NCBI RefSeq assembly: GCF_041224415.1
Contig: NZ_JBGFFE010000001.1
Coordinates: 62,001 to 126,000, forward strand
Direction of reading: 5' to 3'
Source of the DNA: Clostridium_B lapidicellarium
Lineage (GTDB): Bacteria; Bacillota; Clostridia; Clostridiales; Clostridiaceae
Length of the DNA: 64,000 bases
Each line of letters opens with the position of its first letter. Within the stretch, counting starts at the first letter, position 1. Shown one piece after another: positions 1 through 8,527 of the stretch. The notes beneath the pieces were generated by a model. That model was given only the letters and a program-made list of their open reading frames with translations. It had not been told where the DNA came from and ran no database searches. Made by a program: the position numbers and the translations under genes.

Positions 1-358
1 TAACCTTTTTTGCCCCGGCTTCTATATGCTTATATAGACCTTCCCTAGTTTTAAATTTTCCTGTGGATTCTACTACTATATCCACATTTAACTTGTCCCA
101 AGGTAAATTCTCAGGATCTTTTTCTCTAAAGATCTTTATTTCAGAACCATTTACAATCATGGAATTCTTCCCTACTTTTACATTTCCTCTAAACTTACCA
201 TAAGAGGAATCATATTTAAAAAGGTGTGCAAGAGTTTCATCATTTGCTCTAGCATTAATTGCTACGATGTCAACAGTTCCTTTCAATCTCTCCTGGGCAA
301 TTCTCAAAACCAACCTTCCTATTCTTCCAAAACCATTAATTGCAACTCTTATAGACAT
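1..358 (-). CDS. gap: Glyceraldehyde-3-phosphate dehydrogenase, N-terminal part (runs off the left edge)
   Basis: Glycolytic enzyme that oxidises glyceraldehyde-3-phosphate with NAD+ and phosphate in the cytoplasm. Only the first 119 codons are in the window; the catalytic Cys domain lies beyond base 1. The start is the ATG at 356-358, preceded by GGGAGG. The protein opens with the Rossmann motif NGFGRIGR (residues 8-15), followed by the typical segments INARANDETLAHL, FKYDSSYGKF and VVESTGKF of the NAD-binding half. It is divergent from gltX across a 371-base AT-rich gap. Assignment is secure for the family; whether this is the catabolic or the NADP-linked isoform cannot be judged from this piece. 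Confidence 0.95.
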   Translation of the reverse strand, partial: MSIRVAINGFGRIGRLVLRIAQERLKGTVDIVAINARANDETLAHLFKYDSSYGKFRGNVKVGKNSMIVNGSEIKIFREKDPENLPWDKLNVDIVVESTGKFKTREGLYKHIEAGAKKV

Positions 359-439
359 TACTTTTTTCCTCCCATAAAATACTTACCTAACCATTAAAAT
401 TTATTTTCTTCGCATTTATATATGATGTTTATATATATA

Positions 440-468
440 ATTATATACTATATATATTATATATGCAA
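440..468 (-). promoter_or_regulatory. Candidate gap promoter in AT-rich 359-640 spacer
   Basis: On the minus strand a perfect TATAAT (440-445) lies 17 bases downstream of TTGCAT (463-468), giving a leader of about 75 nt before the gap ATG. The -35 match is weak and the whole 359-640 stretch is rich in TATA-like steps, so chance is a real alternative. Apart from this and the gltX promoter I see nothing else in the gap. Confidence 0.35.
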
Positions 469-607
469 CATATATGCTATGTTATTTATATCAATAATAC
501 TCATATATGTCAAATTCACTTTTGCCCGCAATATTACAATGATCTATATATTTCAGATATTTAATCCAATTTACTTGCATTTACAAAGCAGCTAAATTAA
601 AAATATC

Positions 608-636
608 TTGACACAAGATCTCTATTATTATATCAT
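608..636 (+). promoter_or_regulatory. gltX promoter (sigma-A type)
   Basis: TTGACA (608-613) and TATCAT (631-636) are separated by exactly 17 bases, a near-consensus housekeeping promoter. Transcription would start near 643 and give a leader of about 87 nt before the gltX ATG. Confidence 0.8.
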
Positions 637-666
637 TTAGAGGGTAGCGTCAAGCTCATACTCATG

Positions 667-701
667 ACCTTTCGTCTAAAACAAACGGATGAGAGGTTTT
701 T
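667..701 (+). terminator. Hairpin plus T-run in the gltX leader (possible attenuator)
   Basis: Arms 667-677 and 687-697 can form 11 pairs (including G-U pairs) around a 9-base loop and are followed by TTTTT ending at 701. It lies between the gltX promoter and start codon, where a simple end-of-operon terminator is not expected. Two CTCAT copies upstream (655-659, 661-665) could pair with ATGAG at 689-693 and compete with it. No T-box signature (AGGGTGG..ACCGCG) is present. Confidence 0.5.
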
Positions 702-729
702 ACTTTAAAATAAATAGGGGTGAAAAAAA

Positions 730-2184
730 ATGGCCAAGGTAAGAACTAGATTTGCACCGAGTCCCACAGGGTATATGCATGTAGGCAATCTAAGAACTGC
801 CCTCTATACATATCTAATAGCAAAACATGCTGGAGGAGACTTTATACTCAGAATTGAAGATACGGATCAGGGAAGATTTGTAGAAGGTGCTTTAGATATA
901 ATTTACAATACTTTAAAAATTACAGGTTTAAAATATGACGAAGGACCAGACATAGGCGGCCCAGTAGGTCCATATGTACAAAGCCAGAGAACCGACATAT
1001 ATTTGAAATATGCAAAAAAACTAATAGAAACGGGAAAGGCTTATTATTGTTTTTGTACAAAGGAAAGAATTGATACACTTAGAGCCAATTCCAAGACATC
1101 AGGAGACTATAAGTATGACAAACACTGTCTTCACCTTTCAGAAAAAGAAGTAAAGGAAAAATTAGCTGCCGGTGTACCCCATGTTATAAGACAAAATAAT
1201 CCTGAAACTGGTGTCACAACCTTTCACGATGAAATTTACGGGGACATATCCGTAGACAATTCTGAACTGGATGACATGATACTCATAAAATCCGACGGTT
1301 ATCCAACTTATAATTTTGCAAATGTAATAGACGATCACCTCATGGGAATCACCCACGTAGTAAGAGGCAGCGAGTATCTCTCTTCGGCTCCAAAATACAA
1401 CAGGTTATATGAAGCCTTTGGATGGCAGATTCCAAAATATATTCACTGTCCTCCAATAATGAAAGACCAACATCATAAATTGAGTAAAAGAAATGGTGAT
1501 GCATCTTTTGAAGATCTGCTGGAAAAAGGATATCTTAAAGAAGCCGTCTTAAACTATATAGCCCTTTTAGGCTGGAATCCAGGAAGTGAAAAGGAAATTT
1601 TCAATTTAAAGGAGCTGGTGGAAAATTTCGATTACAGAAATATAAACAAATCGCCAGCAATATTTGACACGGTAAAATTAAAATGGATGAATGGACAGTA
1701 TATCAAAAATATGCAATTAGAAGAATTTAATTCTCTTGCCATTCCCTATTACAAAAAAGTTATTTCAAAAGATTTGGATTTTATGAAAATCAGTAAATTG
1801 CTTAAAACCAGAATTGAAGTACTTACCGAAATACCTAATTTTCTGGATTTCTTTCAGGAACTTCCAGATTATCCTGTGGATATGTATATTCATAAGAGAA
1901 TGAAAACAAATTTACAAAATTCACTTGTCACACTTGAAAAATTTCTTCCAAGAATGGAAGCACTCAATCCCTGGACTTTTGAAAATATAGAAAAATGTTG
2001 TATGAATTTAATATCGGATATGCAGGTTAAAAACGGAGTGGTGCTCTGGCCTATAAGGACAGCACTCTCAGGTAAAAAATCCACCCCCGGGGGAGCTTTT
2101 GAAATAGCAGATATCATAGGAAAAGAAGAATCAATAAAAAGAATAAAAATTGGAATTGAAAAGCTTAAAAATGCAAATAAATAG
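730..2184 (+). CDS. gltX: Glutamate--tRNA ligase
   Basis: Charges tRNA(Glu) with glutamate in the cytoplasm. Class I synthetase of normal length (484 aa). The HIGH-type motif is HVGN at 17-20 and the KMSKS-type motif is KLSKR at 250-254. C107, C109, C133 and H135 match the CxC...CxH zinc site of bacterial GluRS. The ATG at 730 follows AGGGGTGA. It is the only plus-strand gene in the first 6 kb, with its own promoter, a leader hairpin, and a strong terminator just downstream. Whether it is discriminating or also charges tRNA(Gln), as in many Firmicutes using GatCAB, cannot be read here. Confidence 0.97.
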   Translation: MAKVRTRFAPSPTGYMHVGNLRTALYTYLIAKHAGGDFILRIEDTDQGRFVEGALDIIYNTLKITGLKYDEGPDIGGPVGPYVQSQRTDIYLKYAKKLIETGKAYYCFCTKERIDTLRANSKTSGDYKYDKHCLHLSEKEVKEKLAAGVPHVIRQNNPETGVTTFHDEIYGDISVDNSELDDMILIKSDGYPTYNFANVIDDHLMGITHVVRGSEYLSSAPKYNRLYEAFGWQIPKYIHCPPIMKDQHHKLSKRNGDASFEDLLEKGYLKEAVLNYIALLGWNPGSEKEIFNLKELVENFDYRNINKSPAIFDTVKLKWMNGQYIKNMQLEEFNSLAIPYYKKVISKDLDFMKISKLLKTRIEVLTEIPNFLDFFQELPDYPVDMYIHKRMKTNLQNSLVTLEKFLPRMEALNPWTFENIEKCCMNLISDMQVKNGVVLWPIRTALSGKKSTPGGAFEIADIIGKEESIKRIKIGIEKLKNANK

Positions 2185-2193
2185 ATATAAAAG

Positions 2194-2225
2194 GTACCTG
2201 GATCTGAAATTCCAGGTACTTTTTT
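2194..2225. terminator. Bidirectional terminator between gltX and the convergent His-rich gene
   Basis: GTACCTGGA (2194-2202) pairs perfectly with TCCAGGTAC (2211-2219). On the plus strand six T follow (2220-2225); on the minus strand the hairpin is followed by CTTTTAT. It serves gltX and, overlapping the minus-strand stop codon, the gene ending at 2224. Confidence 0.9.
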
Positions 2226-3126
2226 AAGAGTTTTTACATCCATCTAATCTCGGTTCTTTTACAAATACTATCTTGCAAAACAATATAACAGTTTTATCCT
2301 CAACAATGACAAATCCCTTTCCCGTACCTGTAACAACCCTGTCAGACAGATATCTGAATTTGCCCTGACCCTGTGTCTGCATACTCACTCTTTTCCCGAC
2401 AAGTTCGCTAAAATAATTTTGGAAAGACTTTTCCAGAGGGCAGCAATTTGTCATATCATCTTCGGTAAAACTTTCACTTATACTTACAGGCTCAGGAAGT
2501 ATCATTCCAACTATATTTTTCACAGGCACCAGTACAATTTCACCTTTCACGTTTTTAAACTCGGCCAAGTTTTCATCTGCACATATTAAATCCAGCTGTT
2601 CAAAATTGCAGCTATCAACTCCCTCAACGGAAAGATCAACCTTTTTATCGACAAATTTATTCAGCAAATTTTTTATCTCGCCGCCGCATACTGAAAAGCT
2701 TTCATTTTTAGGCAATAATTTATCATTCCCCTGTAAGTCCTCCTGCTTCACATTTTCCGTATCTATGCTGTTTTTATTATCCTGAACTTCGTCATCCTGA
2801 TCCATCTTTTCAATCTGTTCCCATACTTTTTTTTGTATTTCACCAGTGATTGGACCTTTATTCATATTTTTGGAATTTTCCCCAGCAGTCTTTTTGCCCT
2901 GTACGTTCCCCTTGTCCCTGTCATTGATGATATTTTTTTCTATGAATCCAATCAAATCCTTGAGATCAGCATATTCATCATGGTCACGGTAACGATGGGA
3001 TCCGTCATGGTGGTGTGAGTCACCATAATACCTCTTATCATATCTCTCTATCCTCTTGATATATTTAGGCAGCATATAAAGAGCAATCTGAACCAGATCA
3101 TCCGCATCATTTCTTGATCTTTTCAA
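2224..3126 (-). CDS. Unrecognised 300-aa protein with His-rich N-terminus and a repeated C-terminal domain
   Basis: I do not recognise a family. The TTG at 3126 is preferred as start because GGAGGT lies 7 bases upstream; a TTG at 3141 would put that site inside the gene. The N-terminal 40 residues are basic, then comes a His/Tyr/Asp-rich stretch (GDSHHHDGSHRYRDHDEY), then a long charged, probably disordered linker (about 80-150). The C-terminal half has two similar beta-rich blocks, each reading roughly FxxxFVxKxVxxxxxGxxxFxxLxxxx followed by a hydrophobic segment ending xVPVKNIVG or xILFCKIVFV. It lies 54 bases after the FAD oxidoreductase, probably in the purB operon. Composition is reminiscent of spore-coat proteins, but that is a guess. 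Confidence 0.75.
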   Translation of the reverse strand: MKRSRNDADDLVQIALYMLPKYIKRIERYDKRYYGDSHHHDGSHRYRDHDEYADLKDLIGFIEKNIINDRDKGNVQGKKTAGENSKNMNKGPITGEIQKKVWEQIEKMDQDDEVQDNKNSIDTENVKQEDLQGNDKLLPKNESFSVCGGEIKNLLNKFVDKKVDLSVEGVDSCNFEQLDLICADENLAEFKNVKGEIVLVPVKNIVGMILPEPVSISESFTEDDMTNCCPLEKSFQNYFSELVGKRVSMQTQGQGKFRYLSDRVVTGTGKGFVIVEDKTVILFCKIVFVKEPRLDGCKNS

Positions 3127-3180
3127 TATCAATACCTCCAAATCAAGTTTGCTATATTATCAAGATATGAAATTCAAGGG

Positions 3181-4623
3181 TTATTTGATATTCATCACAT
3201 CCACCCGTCTTACCCTTTCGGAAAGTATGGAAGAACCCGGCCCTCTCTGCCTGACTTGCTCCTCAGGTATACCCATCTCTCTTGCTATAATTTTTCTGAC
3301 TCTTGGACCGCAAAACGCTCCCTGGCACATACCCATTCCTGCTCTAGTACGACGTTTTACCCCGTCAATAGACATTATTTTTATGGATCTGTGCAGTGCA
3401 TCTATAATTTCTGATTCTGTCACCTGTTCACACCTGCATATAATATGTTTATCAGGTTCCACCGCATTTATGTCACCTGCAAATTCTCTATCTTTTTTTA
3501 CTATTATAGGTTTTCTATAGGGATTAAAATTGTCCTTTTCCTCCAATTTGACTCCCATATTGTCAAGTATGTTCACCACTTTTTCTGCTATGGCTGGTGA
3601 AGATGTGAGTCCTGGAGAATCTATGCCAGCTACATTTATAAATCCTTTTACTTCAGTTTCTTCTATTATAAAATCTCCGGTACTGCTTGTAGGCCTTATC
3701 CCAGCAAAAGAAGTTATGGCCTTTTTCATGTCAAAGCCCTTTACAGATTTTCTGGCAGTTTTGACAATATAATTTAAAATTTCCTGATTGGTGTTTACAT
3801 CTTCCCTGTCTGAAATTTCCTGGGCATTAGGTCCTATCATCAAATTGCCATGATAAGTTGTAGTCACCAGAATACCCTTACCTTTTTCCGTGGGTACTTG
3901 AAATATTATACTGTTTACCAGATAGGACTGATCTTTATTAAAGAGTATATATTCTCCTTTTCTTGGAATTATATGAAAATAGTCCAATCCAACCATATTG
4001 GATATTTTATCACTGTAGACACCTGCTGCATTTATCACATATTTACACTCTATCCTCTCCTGGTTAGTAACTATTTCGAAATAATCTTTTCTTTTGTCTA
4101 TACCTATAACTTTATTTTCAAGTTTCAAATTCACTCCATTTTCCACGGCATTTTCCGCCAACGCTATGGTAAATTCATAGGGAGAACAAACTCCTGAATT
4201 TCTGCAGTACAGAGCCCATTTAACATCTTTATTGACATATGGCTCCATTTGCTTCACTCTTTTTCCATCTATTATCTTCATTCCACCTACACCATTTTTT
4301 ATACCGCTGGCATACAGCTTCTCGAGATGTTTTTTCTCTTCTTCAGAGAAAGCTATTACAAGGGAGCCTGTTTCTCTGTATCCAAAATTCAATTCCCTGT
4401 TCAACCTATCATACATCCTGTTTCCCCTTACACACAGTTCTGCCTTTAAAGTACCCGGTCTATCATCATAGCCCCCATGTACTATACCGCTGTTAGCTTT
4501 GGAAGCACCGCAGGATACATCATCTCGTTCTTCTATAAGACAAACTTTTAGCCTGTATTTGGAAAGCCTTCTTGCAATGGCTGATCCCTCTACACCTGCA
4601 CCTATAATAGCAATGTCATACAT
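3181..4623 (-). CDS. FAD-dependent glycerol-3-phosphate-dehydrogenase-like oxidoreductase with C-terminal [2Fe-2S] domain
   Basis: A 480-aa flavoprotein of the DAO/GlpA-LhgO superfamily. The FAD dinucleotide-binding motif IIGAGVEGSAIARRL is at residues 5-19, and the family motif GIRPTSSTGDFIIE is in the FAD domain. The C-terminal 90 residues are a BFD-like domain with cysteines in CRC...CQGAFC spacing, as in GlpA and proline/hydroxyproline dehydrogenase subunits, expected to hold a [2Fe-2S] cluster. The substrate may be glycerol-3-phosphate or another 2-hydroxy acid; the sequence does not settle it. It overlaps purB by 8 bases, so the two are co-transcribed and likely translationally coupled. 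Confidence 0.88.
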   Translation of the reverse strand: MYDIAIIGAGVEGSAIARRLSKYRLKVCLIEERDDVSCGASKANSGIVHGGYDDRPGTLKAELCVRGNRMYDRLNRELNFGYRETGSLVIAFSEEEKKHLEKLYASGIKNGVGGMKIIDGKRVKQMEPYVNKDVKWALYCRNSGVCSPYEFTIALAENAVENGVNLKLENKVIGIDKRKDYFEIVTNQERIECKYVINAAGVYSDKISNMVGLDYFHIIPRKGEYILFNKDQSYLVNSIIFQVPTEKGKGILVTTTYHGNLMIGPNAQEISDREDVNTNQEILNYIVKTARKSVKGFDMKKAITSFAGIRPTSSTGDFIIEETEVKGFINVAGIDSPGLTSSPAIAEKVVNILDNMGVKLEEKDNFNPYRKPIIVKKDREFAGDINAVEPDKHIICRCEQVTESEIIDALHRSIKIMSIDGVKRRTRAGMGMCQGAFCGPRVRKIIAREMGIPEEQVRQRGPGSSILSERVRRVDVMNIK

Positions 4624-6046
4624 TTATCTTGGCTTCCTTTCCCAGATACTTTTTATTATCCTCAAGCAGCGGATCAATCTGCCCCTTTATAAAATCCACT
4701 ACCTGGCTTGGTGCCCTCCCGACAAATTTTTTAGGATCTACCAGGGATACTATTTCCTCCCTTTTCATCTTGAAAAACGGATCTTCTATAATTCTTTCCA
4801 GGAGATCATTTTCCAATCCTTCCGATTTTACCCTTTTGGCTGCTTCCATGGAGTGGACTCTGATCCTCTCATGAAGTTCCTGCCTGTCCCCTCCTCTTTT
4901 AACAGCTTCCATAATTATATTTTCCGTAGCCATAAACGGGAGTTCCTTAAATACATGAGATGCAATTGTCTTCGGATAAACTACCATATTTTCAGATATA
5001 TTCATATACAAATTCAAAACACCATCCAGTGCCAGAAATGCTTCAGGCAAAACTATTCTCCTGTTTGCAGAATCATCCAGTGTCCTCTCAAACCACTGTG
5101 TGGATGCAGTTATCGCCGAATTCAAGGCATTTACAATCACATATCTGCATAGAGAACCCATTCTCTCAGATCTCATTGGGTTTCTCTTGTAAGCCATGGC
5201 AGAAGATCCTATCTGATTTTTTTCAAAAGGTTCTTCCATTTCTTTCATGCTCTGAAGTATTCTGAGATCATTGCTGAATTTATAGGCACTTTGTGCTATT
5301 TCCGAAAGAGTGTTCAGTATTATGGAATCAAGTTTTCTGGTGTAAGTCTGGCCTGTAACCATAAATTCTTGATTGAACCCCATTTTTTTTGTTACCATTT
5401 TATCCAGCATTTTTACTTTTTCCTCATTTCCGTCAAAGAGATCCATAAAACTGGCCTGGGTTCCCGTGGTGCCTTTTACTCCCCTAAATCTGATTTTATC
5501 TATGACAAAATCAATATTCTCTATATCCAGATATAGATCCTGTATCCAAAGACACGCTCTTTTTCCAACTGTGGTGAGTTGGGCAGGCTGAAGATGTGTA
5601 AAACCCAACGTAGGAAGATCTTTATATTTCAATGCAAAATTTTTCAGGTAGTTTATCACATTTAATATCTTGCCCCTTATTAAATAAAGTGCCCTTCTCA
5701 TAATTATAAGATCCGTATTATCGCCTACATAACAGCTAGTTGCACCCAAATGTATTATTCCCTTTGCTTTGGGACACTGGAGTCCATAGGCATATACATG
5801 ACTCATGACGTCATGGCGTACTTCTCTTTCTCTCTTTTCCGCATCTTCATAATTTATATTTTCCACATTGGCTTTTAACTCGTCTATCTGTTCAGAAGTT
5901 ATATTAAGGCCAAGCTCCTTTTCACATTCTGCCAGGGCCACCCAAAGTTTTCTCCAAGTTTTAAATTTCATATCATCAGAAAATAGATAGCTCATTTCTT
6001 GAGAAGCATATCTTTTATTTAATGGATTATTGTATGTATCTCTCAT
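4616..6046 (-). CDS. purB: Adenylosuccinate lyase
   Basis: Cleaves SAICAR and adenylosuccinate, releasing fumarate, in purine synthesis. 476 aa, fumarase/aspartase superfamily. HLGATS is at 99-104, HLQPAQ at 151-156 and the superfamily signature loop GSSAMAYKRNP at 280-290. The ATG at 6046 follows CGGAGG. The gene stands apart from a purine operon and is instead followed by an overlapping FAD oxidoreductase. It is longer than the Bacillus-type PurB (about 430 aa) and closer to the longer clostridial form. Confidence 0.95.
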   Translation of the reverse strand: MRDTYNNPLNKRYASQEMSYLFSDDMKFKTWRKLWVALAECEKELGLNITSEQIDELKANVENINYEDAEKREREVRHDVMSHVYAYGLQCPKAKGIIHLGATSCYVGDNTDLIIMRRALYLIRGKILNVINYLKNFALKYKDLPTLGFTHLQPAQLTTVGKRACLWIQDLYLDIENIDFVIDKIRFRGVKGTTGTQASFMDLFDGNEEKVKMLDKMVTKKMGFNQEFMVTGQTYTRKLDSIILNTLSEIAQSAYKFSNDLRILQSMKEMEEPFEKNQIGSSAMAYKRNPMRSERMGSLCRYVIVNALNSAITASTQWFERTLDDSANRRIVLPEAFLALDGVLNLYMNISENMVVYPKTIASHVFKELPFMATENIIMEAVKRGGDRQELHERIRVHSMEAAKRVKSEGLENDLLERIIEDPFFKMKREEIVSLVDPKKFVGRAPSQVVDFIKGQIDPLLEDNKKYLGKEAKINV

Positions 6047-6240
6047 TGCAAAATACCTCCGTACATATACTATGATTTATTTCTTTTCATTCACATTATA
6101 CCATATATTTATTTTACATTACATAATTATATTCGTATAAATTTATAAAAACATGTAAATAGTTCTATTTTAGCAAGTTACTAATATACTTTAATTAGAA
6201 AAATATAATAGCATGGAGGTGAATATTTATTGAGCTGAAA

Positions 6241-6296
6241 TAAATTCTGCCTCAATAGATAAAGTTATGTATAAATTCAGCATAATAGATAAAATT
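6241..6296 (+). repeat. Imperfect tandem duplication at the start of the DUF378 gene
   Basis: 6241-6266 and 6272-6296 align at about 22 of 26 positions with a 31-base period (TAAATTC..GC...AATAGATAAA.TT). The second copy covers the first codons of the gene; the first lies between its ATG and a good GGAGGTG at 6215-6221. Confidence 0.65.
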
Positions 6297-6488
6297 TCCT
6301 TAATATTAACCATCATAGGTGCAATAATTCTGGGTCTTGTAGGTCTGATTAATTTCAACATAATTCAAATCATATTTGGAGAGCCTGTCAATTTAATTGG
6401 AAGAATAATATATATAATCATAGGTGTGGCAGGTATCGACATGGTAATATTGCTTTTTAAAACTAAAAACAGCTGTAAAACAAAATGA
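6267..6488 (+). CDS. DUF378-type small membrane protein
   Basis: A 73-aa protein with two hydrophobic segments (about 10-34 and 44-66) separated by FNIIQIIFGEPVN, matching the DUF378 pattern in which a GAxxxGLxGLxxFN turn links two membrane helices. Function is unknown. The ATG at 6267 is the only in-frame start after a stop at 6231, but it has no ribosome binding site nearby. The good GGAGGTG is 45 bases upstream, separated from the ATG by a duplicated copy of the start region. Expression may therefore be poor, or the gene may be decaying. It stands alone between purB and the HPr gene. Confidence 0.7.
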   Translation: MYKFSIIDKISLILTIIGAIILGLVGLINFNIIQIIFGEPVNLIGRIIYIIIGVAGIDMVILLFKTKNSCKTK

Positions 6489-6511
6489 GAAGACCTCTTA
6501 ACCGGTCTTCT
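6488..6511. terminator. Hairpin between the convergent DUF378 and HPr genes
   Basis: AGAAGACC (6488-6495) pairs perfectly with GGTCTTCT (6504-6511) around an 8-base loop. It starts at the DUF378 stop codon. The following tract (ATTTCATTT) is T-rich but broken, so termination may be partial. Confidence 0.6.
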
Positions 6512-6564
6512 ATTTCATTTCCAACAATTAATTTTTATAAATCATTGATAAACAGTAAAATCTA

Positions 6565-6828
6565 TTACAATGTCTCCAATGAATCTATCAATTTAATAAT
6601 TTCTTCCATAGCCAGTGATTCATCGCCGCCGGATGCAGTTATTTTAACAGTTGAATTCTTGGTCACTCCTAAGGAAAGCACTCCAATCAAGCTTTTTATA
6701 TTCGCTTTTTTACCATCAAACTCTATTGATAAATCGGACTTAAATGAAGAAGCTTTCTTAACCAGCAGTGTTGCGGGTCTTGCATGTAATCCCGTCGGGC
6801 TTTTAACTATAACTTCTTTAGAAACCAT
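6565..6828 (-). CDS. ptsH: HPr family phosphocarrier protein
   Basis: Carries phosphate from Enzyme I to sugar-specific EIIA and, when Ser-phosphorylated, acts as CcpA co-regulator in Firmicutes. 87 aa, the usual HPr length. The catalytic motif TGLHARPA places His at 15, and IKSLIGVLSLG places Ser at exactly 46, so both phosphorylation sites are present and this is not a Crh (which lacks His15). The ATG at 6828 follows GAGGTG. It is monocistronic; no EI gene (ptsI) is adjacent, as in several clostridia. Confidence 0.93.
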   Translation of the reverse strand: MVSKEVIVKSPTGLHARPATLLVKKASSFKSDLSIEFDGKKANIKSLIGVLSLGVTKNSTVKITASGGDESLAMEEIIKLIDSLETL

Positions 6829-6934
6829 CTAATACACCTCTATCTTAGTTTATTATTGTATTTTATAACATATCTCAGATCTTCCTAATCATTATACCAT
6901 TTTTTAGTCATATTTGAATACTGATTTTTATATT

Positions 6935-8128
6935 TTATTTCAATTTATCTACGAACTGTTCTATTCTATCCAGACCTTTTTTTATATTTTCCATAGAAGT
7001 AGCATAAGATAATCTTACATATCCATCCAATCCAAATCCCAATCCTGGGACTACCGCGACTTTTTCCTTTTCAAGCAGCAGATTAGAAAATTCAAGTGAA
7101 TTCCCTATCTTCTGTCCGTCAATAGTTTTTCCAAAAGTTTTCGATATATTCAGCATTACATAAAAAGCTCCCTCTGGTTTTAAACAGGACAGACTTGGAA
7201 TCGTATCTATTTTCTCTATCATATACTGCCTTCTCTTTTTAAATTCATTTACCATTTTTTCAACTTGACTGTTTTCTCCATTGAGAGCCGCAAGTGCAGC
7301 ATATTGGGCTACGGAATTTGGATTCCCCGTAGTATGGCTTTGAACATTGGACATGAGTTTGATTATATTCTTGTCTGCTGCACAATAGCCTATTCTCCAT
7401 CCCGTCATAGCATAAGTTTTAGAAACACCATTTACAACAATTGTTCTCTTATAGGAATCCTCAGATATACTCGATATGCTGACGTGTTTACTGTCACCAT
7501 AGATAAGTTTTTCATATATTTCATCTGACAAAATAAGTATATCCCTGCGCTTTGCAAAATCAGCTATTTTTTCCAGCTCTTCTCTTGAATAAATGCTGCC
7601 CGTAGGGTTATTGGGACTGTTTATCAGAATCATTTTAGTCCTTTCAGTATAAGCCCTTTCTAAATCCTCTACAGTATATTTGAAATTATTTTCCTCTTTT
7701 GTATTTACAAATGCCGGAACGCCATCTGAAAGCCTGACTAATTCAGGATAACTTACCCAATACGGAACAGGTATAATTACCTCATCCCCTGGATTTAAGA
7801 CAGCTTCAAATGCATTGCAGAGGCACTGCTTTGCCCCTGTGGATATTATAATTTGATCTGTATTGTAATTCAAACCGTTGTCCCTTTTGAATTTTCTCGA
7901 GACAGCCTTTTTAAGTTCCAGAATTCCGGAAGCCGGCGTGTACTTTGTATGACCTTTCTTCATGGCATCTACAGCAGCTCTCTGAATATTTTCCGGAGTA
8001 TTAAAATCCGGCTCTCCTGCACCAAATCCTATTACATCTATTCCAGTGGATTTCATTTCATTAGCTTTCGCAGTTATCTCCAGAGTTATAGATGACTTAA
8101 TCTTTTCAGCTTTTTTCGACAATATCAT
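6935..8128 (-). CDS. Pyridoxal-phosphate aminotransferase, aspartate aminotransferase type (class I)
   Basis: Cytoplasmic transaminase of the Firmicute AspB/AatA group (397 aa). The motif SPNNPTG is at 171-177, the PLP-binding lysine is K237 in SKTYAMTGWR, and YTPASG at 63-68 and GAGEPDF at 36-42 are typical. Aspartate/2-oxoglutarate is the most likely pair, but this subgroup also includes enzymes acting on aromatic or other amino acids. The ATG follows GGGGGAG. Confidence 0.9.
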   Translation of the reverse strand: MILSKKAEKIKSSITLEITAKANEMKSTGIDVIGFGAGEPDFNTPENIQRAAVDAMKKGHTKYTPASGILELKKAVSRKFKRDNGLNYNTDQIIISTGAKQCLCNAFEAVLNPGDEVIIPVPYWVSYPELVRLSDGVPAFVNTKEENNFKYTVEDLERAYTERTKMILINSPNNPTGSIYSREELEKIADFAKRRDILILSDEIYEKLIYGDSKHVSISSISEDSYKRTIVVNGVSKTYAMTGWRIGYCAADKNIIKLMSNVQSHTTGNPNSVAQYAALAALNGENSQVEKMVNEFKKRRQYMIEKIDTIPSLSCLKPEGAFYVMLNISKTFGKTIDGQKIGNSLEFSNLLLEKEKVAVVPGLGFGLDGYVRLSYATSMENIKKGLDRIEQFVDKLK

Positions 8129-8170
8129 TTTTTATTTCTCCCCCTTATTTAATTTACAGTTTACAAATCA

Positions 8171-8527
8171 TCAACTTCTCGAAATCAATATTACCCCTAT
8201 TATTATAAAACCAACTCCCAATACTCTTATAAAAGTTATATTTTCCTTGAATATAAAATAAGAAAAAAACATAGTTATCACATATCCTAAACTTACCATA
8301 GGATATGCATAGCTCAATTCAACTTTACTCAAAACTTTTATCCACAGGAGAAAACTCAATCCATAGGATATAATCCCAAGCATTACGGGAATATTCTTCA
8401 ATATGCACAAAATACTTGGCAATATATATTTTAACGTAAAATCCAGCTGTAAATTTACTGCTCCGTATTTCACAAGCACCTGACCTATCGCTCCTAAAAA
8501 TACCGACACCAATATCAATGAAATCAT
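8171..8527 (-). CDS. Small EamA/SMR-type membrane transporter
   Basis: 118 aa with four predicted membrane helices, the layout of small multidrug resistance and ArnE/ArnF-like proteins. The ending (ENITFIRVLGVGFIIIGVILI) is typical of the EamA half-domain. The start ATG overlaps the stop of the upstream glycosyltransferase (ATGA, 4 bases), so the two are coupled. Next to a UbiA enzyme and a GT-C glycosyltransferase, an attractive role is flipping a polyprenyl-phosphate sugar across the membrane, as ArnE/F do for undecaprenyl-phosphate aminoarabinose. This is inferred from context only; drug efflux remains possible. Confidence 0.8.
   Translation of the reverse strand: MISLILVSVFLGAIGQVLVKYGAVNLQLDFTLKYILPSILCILKNIPVMLGIISYGLSFLLWIKVLSKVELSYAYPMVSLGYVITMFFSYFIFKENITFIRVLGVGFIIIGVILISRS

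Noticed and set aside
641..729. T-box riboswitch for gltX
   Set aside because: The leader is too short (about 87 nt) and lacks the T-box sequence and specifier stem; only a hairpin with T-run is present.
4232..4496. Several overlapping plus-strand ORFs inside the FAD oxidoreductase gene
   Set aside because: No ribosome binding sites and His/Cys/Ser-rich noise; shadows of the real gene.
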